A DNA stretch of 64,000 bases, taken from positions 3,071,363 to 3,135,362 of the forward strand of contig NZ_CP036349.1 in assembly GCF_007753265.1 (NCBI RefSeq), in the 5' to 3' direction. Source of the stretch: Botrimarina mediterranea (GTDB taxonomy: Bacteria; Planctomycetota; Planctomycetia; Pirellulales; Lacipirellulaceae). The translations under genes were made by a program, and so were the position numbers. The notes under the pieces were generated by a model. It was not told the origin of the DNA. It ran no database searches and was given only the letters and a program-made list of their open reading frames with translations. This document shows, piece by piece, positions 15,706 to 23,868 of this stretch (positions are counted from its first letter, which is position 1; each line of letters opens with the position of its first letter).

Positions 15706-16155
15706 ATGAGCTGCGAACTGACACCACCAACGAACGCCGCAGCGTTGCGTGAAAAGTTTCTGCGGCCGCTCCGCGAGAACGCGCAGCCGACTAGCGTCGC
15801 GGATCTCCGCGGTAAGTACCTCGAGCTGCGGCGGCTGAGAGCGGAGATCTCCGTCGAGATCGACGCCCTCGAGGCCAGGATCCGCCTCGACGAGGTTTAC
15901 GGATCCGGCGCCGATGCGCCGCCTTTGCCAGGTCGCGACGAACCTGATCGTCTGATGACGGAGGTTGAAGCGGCCAAGTATCTCCGGGTCAGTCGCCAAA
16001 GTGTGGCGCGTTGGCGAAAGGTCGGCATGAAGAGCGCGAGCGGGACGCTTGTGACCCTCCCGCACCGGATGGTCGGCAACCGCCCGCGATACACCCGGCC
16101 TCAGCTCGACCGTTGGTTGAGCGGTCCCATGCGTCAACGCCACAACGACCAGTAG
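15706..16155 (+). CDS. Excisionase/AlpA-like helix-turn-helix protein
   Basis: This 149-residue protein has a helical N-terminal half (ELRRLRAEISVEIDALEARI, possibly a coiled coil) and a C-terminal MerR-like winged helix: LMTEVEAAKYLRVSRQSVAR, then WRKVG and a wing ending in NRPRYTRPQLDRWL. This is the signature of helix_turn_helix/AlpA-type excisionases. It ends 10 bp before the second recombinase gene, so the two are probably a pair: recombinase plus directionality factor. The ATG at 15706 was chosen over one at 15682 because it gives a normal N-terminus. Confidence 0.7.
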   Translation: MSCELTPPTNAAALREKFLRPLRENAQPTSVADLRGKYLELRRLRAEISVEIDALEARIRLDEVYGSGADAPPLPGRDEPDRLMTEVEAAKYLRVSRQSVARWRKVGMKSASGTLVTLPHRMVGNRPRYTRPQLDRWLSGPMRQRHNDQ

Positions 16156-16165
16156 GAGATCTCCG

Positions 16166-17410
16166 ATGGCCTCTCTCGTCTTTCCAAAAGCCGCCGACAA
16201 AGGGCCGTCGCTCCAGTGGTACGACAGCGAGGGCGAACGGCGGACGTTGTACCTGGGTAAGTGTCCGAAGCGCTGGGCTCAGGACTTCGCGATCAATTGC
16301 GAGCGGTTGATTCAGCACGCCGAGTTTGGCGAACCACTCGACCGCAAGACGTCCACCTGGCTCGCCGAGCTCAAGCCCACCTGGCGTGAGAAGCTCGCCG
16401 CGAAGGGGCTCGCCGAAGCGGCGACGATCGTCTCGATCGAGGACCTGGTCGACGACTGCCTTCGCAGCGCGATCGGTTCGGGCGTGCAACCGAGCACGAT
16501 GCAGAAGCTGCACGACGCTGCGGTCAACCTTTTCGAATACTTCGGGCGTGGTCGATCGATTCACGCCGTCACGCCAGGCGACGCGTCGGACTACGCGGGG
16601 TGGCTCCGCCAGAACGGCCGCCGCGATGGGCGCGGGACGCAGCTCGCTGCGAGCACGACGGGGAAGCAACTCAAGACCGTCAGCGGTTTCTTCCGCCGCG
16701 CCGTCAGCAAGGAAGTCGCTAGGCGGAACCCCTTCGAAGGGCTTGCTCGTGAGGCGCCCGGCGCGGACGCCCAGCAGTACATTCCGCGCGAAGTCGTCGA
16801 ACGTGTTCTTAGGCAATGCGAACCCGCGCTAGCGCTGCGGGTCGCGCTCACTAGGTTCGCCGGCCTGCGGCATCCGAGCGAGGTCGAGGCCCTCGAGCTC
16901 GACTGGATCAACCTGCCCGAACGGCGGCTGCTAGCATTCAGCCCCAAGAACCAGCGTCACGAGCACAAGCGCTGGCGCGAGATCCCGATCGATCCGACCC
17001 TCGCCCCCTACCTCGAGGACGCCGTCGAGAAGGCCCCCACGGGGACGCGGTACGTCGCTTGGGAGCGGAGGGGGGTCTCGGCCACCGCCTGGCGGAACGC
17101 CCTCGAGCGGGCCTGTAAGCGGGCCGCTGTGGTCCCCTGGCGAAGTCTCTGGCACTCGCTGCGGGGCAGCCGAGCGAACGACCTGATCGATGCTGGCATT
17201 CCCGAGCACGTCGTCTGCACCTGGCAGAACACGGGCCCGAAGGAGTTGCGGCGCCACTACCTCCGGCCGACCGACGAGCACTTCTCGAGCGTGACGGGCC
17301 TGGCGGCCGAGGCGGCCGCAGCGCCTCAGGCCGAGCCTCGAGTCGGGGCGCGACTGGCCGGGCGGGTGGCCGCCGCCCAGCGGCGCCGGCCCCCGGCCGG
17401 CATGCGATAG
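16166..17410 (+). CDS. Second tyrosine recombinase of element 1
   Basis: A 414-residue phage-integrase-family protein, distant from the integrase at 9969. The core-binding domain (about 95-175, MQKLHDAAVNLFEYFGRG) is followed by the catalytic domain with Arg235 (FAGLRHPSE), His330-Ser-Leu-Arg333 (WHSLRGSRAND) and Tyr365 (RRHYLRP). The position of the second His is taken by Trp353, a known variation in the family. The full set suggests activity. It lies 10 bp after the excisionase-like gene and far from the att core, so it could belong to an older nested element, resolve multimers or mobilise a cassette. No att site of its own was found. Confidence 0.85.
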   Translation: MASLVFPKAADKGPSLQWYDSEGERRTLYLGKCPKRWAQDFAINCERLIQHAEFGEPLDRKTSTWLAELKPTWREKLAAKGLAEAATIVSIEDLVDDCLRSAIGSGVQPSTMQKLHDAAVNLFEYFGRGRSIHAVTPGDASDYAGWLRQNGRRDGRGTQLAASTTGKQLKTVSGFFRRAVSKEVARRNPFEGLAREAPGADAQQYIPREVVERVLRQCEPALALRVALTRFAGLRHPSEVEALELDWINLPERRLLAFSPKNQRHEHKRWREIPIDPTLAPYLEDAVEKAPTGTRYVAWERRGVSATAWRNALERACKRAAVVPWRSLWHSLRGSRANDLIDAGIPEHVVCTWQNTGPKELRRHYLRPTDEHFSSVTGLAAEAAAAPQAEPRVGARLAGRVAAAQRRRPPAGMR

Positions 17411-17672
17411 GTACTACTTTCTGACCGCGCGAGGGGAGGGCCCAACGGAAGACACGGCGCCTTATGGTCCCTTTCCTTCGCGCCCGCCGTAAACCCAATC
17501 ATCTAAATATCAGCCGCCAGTGCCGACGTGACTGAGCGACCCGCTGTGGTGTAGGAGGAGACCGACGACCCGCGGAATCTATTGATGAATTGCTAGCGGT
17601 CCCGCTTGTGACGTCATGCGTAGATGCTATCTGGCATGGCCGGCGCTGATCGGCCCGACCTTGAGGGGAGCC

Positions 17673-18335
17673 ATGAACCAGCCCAGACCGTTTAGATTCG
17701 CTACCGCGCCGACGCGTGCCCGATCAACGAGCCCCTTCCGGCTTTCATGCGCGGGGCTAGGTACGATTGCCAAGCAACGACTACGCGATCCTAAGACCGG
17801 TCCATCGGCGGTGGCTTTCACTCGCAATCCTCGGCACTTCGTGGCCACCTCACAGGACCAGGAACCTGTTCGCATTTTCGCGCGTTCCACTGGCCCCGCC
17901 TACAACGATTGCTACCTTGGCGGGACGGTCTATCACGACTTCGGCGGTATGACGCTCGCGCGGAAGGCGAATCACGTAATCGAGTGGATCCACAGCGAAT
18001 CGATCGGCTACTTCGATAGCCACAAAATCGCGGACGGAGTCGGGTTGTGGCTGTACGGAATGCTCGTATTTTCGGGAGGCAAAGATAACCTTGCCCGCCA
18101 GGTCGCGACCCAACTAAGCAAAGGGGTTCCGCTCGAGGCGTCGATCGTTACCGATTCGAAACCCTTAATTGATGAGATCCAACGCGGGCGACTTGCATCC
18201 GTGAATGGCCTTCGCGTTGCAGGCCCCTGCGCGATCGTCAGGAAATGGACCCTACGTGGCGTGGCCATCTGCCCCTACGGTGCAGACGCGGCGACGCGCT
18301 CGGAGCTTGTCGGCGATTCCGCTCAATCACGATAG
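17673..18335 (+). CDS. HK97-type prohead-protease-like protein
   Basis: The pattern over the 220 residues is that of phage prohead/Mu I-type serine proteases: YLGGTVYHDFGGM, a candidate catalytic His in WIHSESIGYFD, GLWLYGMLVFSGG, the catalytic-Ser strand in GVPLEASIVTD, and VNGLRVAGPCAIVRKWTLRG ending in a GADAAT motif close to the family's GAD-x-x-T signature. Capsid proteases of this fold mature phage heads. The ATG at 17673 has GAGGGGAG directly upstream; an earlier in-frame ATG at 17616 lacks this. No capsid, portal or terminase gene is nearby, so this is either a capsid-hijacking factor of a satellite or a phage remnant. Assignment from memory of the motif, moderate. Confidence 0.5.
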   Translation: MNQPRPFRFATAPTRARSTSPFRLSCAGLGTIAKQRLRDPKTGPSAVAFTRNPRHFVATSQDQEPVRIFARSTGPAYNDCYLGGTVYHDFGGMTLARKANHVIEWIHSESIGYFDSHKIADGVGLWLYGMLVFSGGKDNLARQVATQLSKGVPLEASIVTDSKPLIDEIQRGRLASVNGLRVAGPCAIVRKWTLRGVAICPYGADAATRSELVGDSAQSR

Positions 18336-18411
18336 GAATCACCGCAAACCTACAACTCACTAAAATCCGTTGTAATGCGTTAAACAAATCTGCAAAGAGC
18401 AGCTTTCGACA

Positions 18412-20550
18412 TTAGGACACCACCGCTAGCCGCAGTGGCGTTCTGTCAGCTTCGACAGGATACTGAATCACTTCGGGCCCGGTTCTATTCCAACCGCGAA
18501 GCTCAATGACGGAGGTTCTTTGGTCTGCGTTCGCAGGGCGCAGCTTGCGCGCCAGAAGCCGCCCGAACTTGCCATCGTGGGTTGAAACAACGATTTGTCT
18601 CTTTTCCTTTGTACGTCGCAAAAGATCAACCAGTCCAAGAAGGTTAATTTCGTCCAAACTCTGGATCGGGTCATCAAGTAGAGCCGCCTGAATCGGAAGG
18701 TGTGGCAACGCCAAATTGAAGGACAGAAAGACAGATACTGCTAGGGCGTTCAACTGTGAGCTAGAGAAGATCGCCGCCGGTGTCCTGGAGGACTTGCCTT
18801 CTGCGCTATCGCGGATCTCAGCGTCCAGTCGCCCCTTTCCGCGTATCACATCTGTAGCAAAGCTAACGACCCGAAAAGTCGGATGCGGATCAATTCGTGA
18901 AAATATTCGCTGTAGTAATGGCTCAATCTCGGACAGCTTGTCGATCGCAACAGTCGATCTTGCGTCTCGAAGCTGTTCAATCAATAGCTTTGTTGTCACG
19001 GAGGTCCTTTCTCGCTTCACCATCTCCAACTGATGGATGGCGGACTCAACCTCTGCCTTTCTCAAATCAGCTTCGGTCGAACTTATGCGGGCATTTGCCG
19101 CTTCACGAGCTATATTTAGTGATAAAGCTTCGCCTTCCGTCGTTAGATTTCTCAATCGTCCTTCTTGGGAATCGCATTCGTTCAGCATTGCCTCAAGTGC
19201 CTTGACCGAAACTTGATTAGCGGAAATCTCCAGCTCTGAAAATCTCTCATTACGCTCGAGATCCCATTGGGCGTGTTGCTTCTGAAGACGTTCGGCGTCA
19301 GCAAGCTTCTTTCGAACTTCCGCTTCCGCTTCCACAGCATCCTTTTCTGCTTTCGCATACTCCTCAATGCTCTCAGCAACTTCCGTATTCGTCGCCGTTT
19401 CAGCCCCGAACTCGATAATCCCCTTTAACCTTAGACGAGTTGCCTCGACGTCGTAGCTCTGTTGGCATACCGGACACGATGAGTCTAAAAGCGCAATGGC
19501 CAATTGCGCCAATGCTCGATGCTGCTCCCTTGCTTCGTGCGCCTCAACTTGTCTTTTTCGAGTAGCCGCGGCGCGTCCCTGAGCGGCCTTCAAGGCTGCC
19601 GCTGCTGAAGCGGTCTTTAGTGTGGATTCGGCTGCTTCGCCTTCCAATTTTTCAATTGACTCTAGTGGCTTCGGCGGCTCAAGTAGCTCAAATTGTATTG
19701 CTGATTCGATCAGTGAACGACGTCGCCGACTACTATCGCGCATCGCGCGAATATCTCTTAGCGCTTTATCCAGTGTCGATGCTGCATCGGCCGATGTCGG
19801 CGTCGGCACGTCGGGGACAGATACGCCGCAACTTCTACAAGTCTCCCACCAATTATTCCACTGTGACTCCTGAAACTCAGAGCCAACTGCCGCCGATTTC
19901 CTCAATGACGCTAACTGGGTTTGCAGGGCTTCTACTCTATTAACGAGAGGAGCCAAATCTTTGCTCAATTGCGTCGTAGCGCGAGACCAGCTCCTGCTTT
20001 CTGACTCAAGCTCCGATTGAAGTTCCGTAAGACGGCCCGCTCCAACCAACTCACTGATCACGTTGAACCGCTCTTGGTCCGTCGCATTATCCAGGAAGTC
20101 ACGCAAACGGTCTTGCTGCAAGTAGACAGACCGTGTCAGCGCAGCGGAAAGCGATTCATCACCATCCTTGGCAGACGCAGCTTCTGGCCAAAGCAACTCC
20201 AGAATTCTCGCTCTTGCTGATGTCTCCTTGAAGTGCTTCCCACCGATTGATGCCTGCAGGGATTGCGTATAGCCGTCAAAGACTCGGGTAATAGTGATTT
20301 CCTGGTCTCTATCAGCAAGGGTTAGTGCCACGCGTGCTTGGCCGGTTGGCGAGTACATAGAGACGAGCTTGTCATCTCCGCCGTCGATGCGTCCTAGCTT
20401 ACCGCACATTCCCCAATGGATTGCGTCGAGAAGCGATGTCTTTCCAAGTCCGTTAGATCCAACGACTACGATCGCGTCGGCGCTTAAGTCAAACGACTTC
20501 CTCGTCGCGAAGCCTCGAAAGCCGGAGACGTCAATACTCTTGAGCCTCAT
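18412..20550 (-). CDS. SMC/Rad50-like ATPase of an ABC-three-component defence system
   Basis: This 712-residue ABC ATPase has Walker A GSNGLGKTS (residues 31-39), a long coiled-coil middle, a zinc-hook-like CPVC at 359-362 (plus CRSCG near 238), the signature-like helix FSSSQLNALAVSVFLSF, Walker B AALLDDPIQSLDE and an H-loop in VSTHDGKFG. All ATPase motifs look intact. It is the last gene of a coupled operon: its start overlaps the stop of the middle-component gene by four bases. In ABC-3C systems an SMC-like ATPase, a small middle component and an effector (here SIR2-like) form an anti-phage module. Base composition differs from the integrase end, in line with transferred cargo. Confidence 0.85.
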   Translation of the reverse strand: MRLKSIDVSGFRGFATRKSFDLSADAIVVVGSNGLGKTSLLDAIHWGMCGKLGRIDGGDDKLVSMYSPTGQARVALTLADRDQEITITRVFDGYTQSLQASIGGKHFKETSARARILELLWPEAASAKDGDESLSAALTRSVYLQQDRLRDFLDNATDQERFNVISELVGAGRLTELQSELESESRSWSRATTQLSKDLAPLVNRVEALQTQLASLRKSAAVGSEFQESQWNNWWETCRSCGVSVPDVPTPTSADAASTLDKALRDIRAMRDSSRRRRSLIESAIQFELLEPPKPLESIEKLEGEAAESTLKTASAAAALKAAQGRAAATRKRQVEAHEAREQHRALAQLAIALLDSSCPVCQQSYDVEATRLRLKGIIEFGAETATNTEVAESIEEYAKAEKDAVEAEAEVRKKLADAERLQKQHAQWDLERNERFSELEISANQVSVKALEAMLNECDSQEGRLRNLTTEGEALSLNIAREAANARISSTEADLRKAEVESAIHQLEMVKRERTSVTTKLLIEQLRDARSTVAIDKLSEIEPLLQRIFSRIDPHPTFRVVSFATDVIRGKGRLDAEIRDSAEGKSSRTPAAIFSSSQLNALAVSVFLSFNLALPHLPIQAALLDDPIQSLDEINLLGLVDLLRRTKEKRQIVVSTHDGKFGRLLARKLRPANADQRTSVIELRGWNRTGPEVIQYPVEADRTPLRLAVVS

Positions 20551-21146
20551 TGTACTTTTCCAAAATTGTGAAGTGCCTCAATGAGAGACTCTCGCTTGTG
20601 GAATGCATTAACCACGGCGCGGATCACCGACTGAGGCAGCTCGTTAGACTCGAGAAGCGCAGGCACTCGGTCGAGAACGCTGTCCTCCGCTGTAGTATCT
20701 GATCGCTCTGTGATTGGGAGAAGCGGTAGTAGGGCAGTTGACACATCCCCAAGTTCTTGCAACTCCGCGCCAGATGCGATCAACTTGCGCACCCTGCCCG
20801 TATCGTATCGTATAGCCTGATGCTCGTCCGACTTATCACGCGGAAATAGCCCCGGCGTCCAAAGCAAAAGATAACAGTCCCAAGTCTTACTCTCATTTCG
20901 TTCGATATGCTCTGAGATCAAATCAACGAAAGCAGCTTGGGCACCGGTCCATTCTCGAAGCAGGTCAGACCACGCTTCAAACACGACGATTGCGACTAGG
21001 CTATACGAGTCCTCATAGAGCCCTTGATTGGATGCGTCAATTCCGCAGAGTCGGTAACTCGAAGCTTCGGAGAATCCATTCGTTAGCAAGACCTCTCTAG
21101 CTGTAGATAGCATGTCTGTTAGCGTCATCCCGGCTTTCTCAGTCAT
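20547..21146 (-). CDS. ABC-three-component middle component (MC1-like)
   Basis: A 199-residue protein between an SMC-like ATPase and a SIR2-like protein. The segment SYSLVAIVVFEAWSDLLREW and the later IRYDTGRVRKLIA look like the middle component 1 family of ABC-3C systems (from memory). In such systems this protein is thought to link ATPase and effector. The ATG at 21146 is chosen because it overlaps the SIR2 stop as ATGA; an upstream GTG/ATG option would extend deep into the neighbour. It also overlaps the ATPase start by four bases, so all three products are made in a fixed order. Confidence 0.65.
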   Translation of the reverse strand: MTEKAGMTLTDMLSTAREVLLTNGFSEASSYRLCGIDASNQGLYEDSYSLVAIVVFEAWSDLLREWTGAQAAFVDLISEHIERNESKTWDCYLLLWTPGLFPRDKSDEHQAIRYDTGRVRKLIASGAELQELGDVSTALLPLLPITERSDTTAEDSVLDRVPALLESNELPQSVIRAVVNAFHKRESLIEALHNFGKVQ

Positions 21147-22551
21147 GACAATAGTGCCTCTGAAGCTTGCGGTTCTATACGGATATCGTCGACTCCCCAA
21201 AACGAGAACGCGGAATCTCCATCGACTATGCTCATGCTGGCATCGACTTCATCAACGATTGATTCTGGCGGTGTAGCGCTTTCCGGCCGTCTACCAGTCA
21301 CGCCGCACGCAAGTACGTGTCGGGCGCCTTCTCGTCCAAACCGTCGATGCTGATCTTCTAGACGCAATTCACTCTCAATAGTAAGCCATCGGTAGTTTCT
21401 TGAACTGCCATCGACGAGCCTTATTCTCGACTCTGGAATATCCGTTCCCGTGAAAATAACGTGCCCATCTTCATCGAAGCGGAAGCCGCGGTTGCAAGAT
21501 CGAGAGACGTATGCCACCGCGAGCAACAGATCAGCGATCGCAATACAGTGGCTATCTTCCAACTTTGGGTAGGCTCGCGATTCGAGCAACCACGCCGCAC
21601 GGAGTTTTCCAAAGGTAAGGATGTCCATACTGGATAGTCTCTTGGCGAGCTCGCCGACGTCCTCAATCAGTCGGCCTGTGTCAGGATCTACCCATCCTTC
21701 GCGTTGACTAAGTGCTTCGCATTCCTCCACAATCCTCTGGACGACCTCAAGGTGAAACCGATTCCCAAGAACGCGCATGAAGGCGATCCAGCCAAGTTGC
21801 ACGTAGTTCGTTTTATCGATTTGCATTTCAGTCGCGAAATTCGACTTAGAGTGTTCTCCAGGATTCGCCAAGAGGAGCTGAACATTATTTCCCAAAGCGC
21901 TCCGCAACTTCTCTGCTGTATGTCGTAAGACGCCGCACGAAGAACCCAGACCAGCGAAAACCGTAACCGGAGCAGCCAGTGCCCACGTTGCAACCCACGC
22001 TTCCCACTTGTCCCTCCACGCCGTTTCCAGGGCGTCCGTCGTTAGAATGAGAGCTTCGGGGTCTGCATCGATACTTCGATGCAGATAGATGATGTTAGAG
22101 CGACCAAGCTGGTGGTGTTGCTCGGGTCCATTTATCACACACACTTGGTTTTTAGCGCCAATAGCTGATAGAGCGTGGCTCAGAGCAAGATCGAAATTTA
22201 GAGTTATCACGTTCCAGATCGCACCTTCCACCATTAGCGCTGCGGCGATCTTGTGTCCCTCATTGGGTGACGCATTTTTGAATTCAGTGACGGGCAACCG
22301 TGCAACGAGCTCTTGCTGTTTGCCATCATGCTTTGCTTTCACCAGATCTGCCAGAGCAGACAGATCCCATGGCTCCGCGCATTCGCGAGTAATTGATCAG
22401 CAACAAGCCTTCGGTGCGCCTCTTCTGAGCACTTTCCAGCCAATGGCAGTTTTGTGGGCTCTTCAAATGAACAGCCTGCGCCGACGACCAATACAACTCG
22501 TCTACCTTCCCTTGCTGCAATCGCGCCAAGGAGAGATGGCGGCAAACTCAT
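21143..22551 (-). pseudogene. SIR2-like effector of the ABC-3C operon, interrupted by a frameshift
   Basis: Two overlapping frames together encode one SIR2-like protein of about 469 residues. The first (from ATG 22551, with GGAG about 10 bp upstream) holds the NAD-binding start VVLVVGAGCSFEEPT and stops at 22339. The second continues in another frame as EPWDLSALADLVKAKHDGKQ, LMVEGAIWNVITLNFDLAL, IIYLHRSIDADPEALIL (catalytic-type His) and FAGLGSSCGVLRHT. Continuity is restored by adding one base near 22375-22380 (GCGCGG region). SIR2-like effectors deplete NAD during infection. Without read-through the second part lacks the GAG-S nucleotide motif and should be inactive. No slippery heptamer was seen, so a real or assembly-level one-base loss is more likely than programmed frameshifting. 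Confidence 0.75.
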
Positions 22552-22811
22552 CGTAGTTTCTCCAGCAAATGCGTATGATGCACGGTCTTTTTACCTTTGG
22601 TTGGCGATACGATCCATGTTGCGATTACCCGACCTCTGTTTTTGACTCGAGCGCCGACGTAGTTCGGGACTTCAGTGTGATGCGGCCTGGATTTAAGCCT
22701 CCTCGTCCGGTGAGATATGCAGCGGGAAGGGCGGCCTTTGCGTATTGGTAGACGTGTACTCTGATGCGCTGGAGCAATAGCTCCAACTGGCGTGTCCGTA
22801 CCGCCGATCAC
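22548..22811 (-). CDS. Doubtful small reading frame upstream of the SIR2-like gene
   Basis: An 87-residue basic frame (KNRGRVIATWIVSPTKGKK and VHHTHLLEKLR at its end) whose stop overlaps the SIR2 start as ATGA. That overlap is the only support, since no family, ribosome site or composition signal is clear. It might be a short first gene of the operon or chance open sequence over the operon leader. Confidence 0.2.
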   Translation of the reverse strand: MIGGTDTPVGAIAPAHQSTRLPIRKGRPSRCISHRTRRLKSRPHHTEVPNYVGARVKNRGRVIATWIVSPTKGKKTVHHTHLLEKLR

Positions 22812-23114
22812 ATCTTCTTCTTTTGCCTACCAAGGGGTCAAGCTAGGTCGGCAGATTGCGCCATGCACCTTGCTGATTCAAACGTAGGTCTTCAGTGGGC
22901 GTTTTCTTACTGCCGCAGCGCTCGTCGAAACACAGCTTGGCCAAATCCCCTGAAGCTTGCGTCTCTTCGGGGTGCAGCGAGAGTGACGCAAACCGTGCCG
23001 GTCCGAAACTCTCCGGGCTGCTTCTGTCATTCATGCACTCGCCTCGACTCGCAAAATCCAATGCACCCCGCAAGCCGCTGTGTTTGAACATAGGCATCCT
23101 GTCACGGTATTAGT
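22812..23114. other. Gap with no convincing gene
   Basis: I see no gene with family or ribosome-site support in these 303 bases between the defence operon and the minus-strand HTH gene. The promoter of the minus-strand defence operon probably lies in or just left of it; no clear -35/-10 pair stands out. Confidence 0.4.
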
Positions 23115-23471
23115 TCAGATCCGCCGTTGATCTCCGATAGAGGCGAACGGCGCGGTCTCGTAGTATCTCTGCTCGATGTAGGAGCGGTTAGCGGCTGAGT
23201 CCTCAGCGAGGTGCCGCCGCCTAGCGATCTCTGGCAGGACCAGCTCGCCGCCGCCGCGAAGGCGGATCTCCCGAGCTCGCTCGCGGATCTCTGTGGGCGT
23301 CGGATCGTCGGGTCGGCGTTTAGTCAGCGGGAAGCGTCGACGCCACTCGCCATGCGCGATCCGGCCGACGGTAGTTCGTGAAACCCCAAGGGCCGCGGCG
23401 ACTGAGCGATGCGTGGCGCCAGGTTCGGCGAGGCGGCGACGGACTTCGTTAGCTATGTTGTCGTCGGTCAT
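23115..23471 (-). CDS. Helix-turn-helix regulator near the right end of element 1
   Basis: The 118-residue protein opens with a clear helix-turn-helix (RSVAAALGVSRTTVGRIAHG, residues about 22-41), as in Cro/LacI or resolvase-type DNA-binding domains. A basic middle and a second helical segment (ELVLPEIARRRHLAEDSAAN) follow. It reads away from the right att site and is the last gene before the perfect dyad at 23563-23591. A regulator of excision or of the neighbouring defence operon is plausible. Full-length ATG start at 23471; no partner gene. Confidence 0.65.
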   Translation of the reverse strand: MTDDNIANEVRRRLAEPGATHRSVAAALGVSRTTVGRIAHGEWRRRFPLTKRRPDDPTPTEIRERAREIRLRGGGELVLPEIARRRHLAEDSAANRSYIEQRYYETAPFASIGDQRRI

Positions 23472-23562
23472 CGCCCGCGATTGTCGCGCTGCGATTCATC
23501 ACCGCGCGAGAGCGTCGACCGTCAAAAAAGGTGGTGCCTCATCGAGTCGAACAAGCAGCGCC

Positions 23563-23591
23563 AAAACGGGAGTAGTGACTACTCCCGTTTT
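23563..23591. promoter_or_regulatory. Perfect 14-bp dyad near the right end of element 1
   Basis: AAAACGGGAGTAGT and its exact reverse complement are separated by one G. The left arm is identical to that at 9932-9945 by the left end. It lies 116 bp inside the right att core and 91 bp upstream of the HTH gene start. It could bind integrase, excisionase or the HTH protein. It could also act as a bidirectional terminator, though the stem has only a one-base loop and ends in TTTT. Confidence 0.65.
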
Positions 23592-23706
23592 AGTGTTTTC
23601 GGACGCCAAACGCAGCTAACGGGAGCGTAGACAAATGCGATCTAAGCTCTTATCTTCGGCCAACTTCCGTAAGCACGGGCAGTCTCCGGAGATTGTCCGG
23701 TTCGGT

Positions 23707-23751
23707 TTTGCAAGCAGGATGTCGCAGGTTCGATTCCTGTCAGCTCCACTT
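23707..23751 (+). other. att core copy between elements 1 and 2
   Basis: This near-exact 45-bp copy of the tRNA-Ala 3' half (one mismatch) is the right end of element 1 and the left end of element 2. The integrase of element 2 starts 118 bp beyond it. The 5' half of the tRNA is absent, so it is not a functional tRNA gene. Confidence 0.88.
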
Positions 23752-23823
23752 TCCATAAGTCCTTGCCGAATAGCGACTTGCGATACCTGCCGGCGGTCGG
23801 CAGTGCGGCGTTTTCTCGATAGC

Positions 23824-23845
23824 CAAAACGGTACCTACCGTTTTG
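23824..23845. promoter_or_regulatory. Dyad site upstream of integrase 2
   Basis: CAAAACGGTA, CC, TACCGTTTTG: a perfect 10-bp dyad, 73 bp inside the att core and 23 bp before the integrase start. It shares the AAAACGG half-site with the element 1 dyads and lies at nearly the same distance from its att core (73 against 70 bp). Confidence 0.6.
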
Positions 23846-23868
23846 CGCCTCGTAGGAGACCCGCTGAG

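Larger units (their letters stand above)
9818..23751 (+). mobile_element. Integrative element 1 (tRNA-Ala site, ABC-3C/SIR2 defence cargo)
   Basis: The borders are the two att-core copies. Content in order: integrase, small HTH proteins, DUF1580-like protein, structured non-coding DNA, lambda O-like initiator with internal iterons, hypothetical, AlpA/excisionase-like protein, second tyrosine recombinase, HK97-type protease-like gene, ABC-three-component operon on the minus strand, and an HTH regulator near the right end. No conjugation, relaxase, capsid or tail genes are seen. That fits a satellite-like or mobilisable island rather than a full phage or conjugative element. The right-hand cargo (about 18.4-22.8 kb) is visibly richer in A and T than the flanks, suggesting separate acquisition. 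Confidence 0.82.

Noticed and set aside
22339-22400. Programmed -1 frameshift in the SIR2-like gene
   Set aside because: No slippery heptamer or downstream pseudoknot was seen at the frame junction, so a one-base loss is the simpler explanation.
23707-23751. Second tRNA-Ala gene
   Set aside because: Only the 3' part from the anticodon loop on is present; acceptor 5' strand and D arm are missing.
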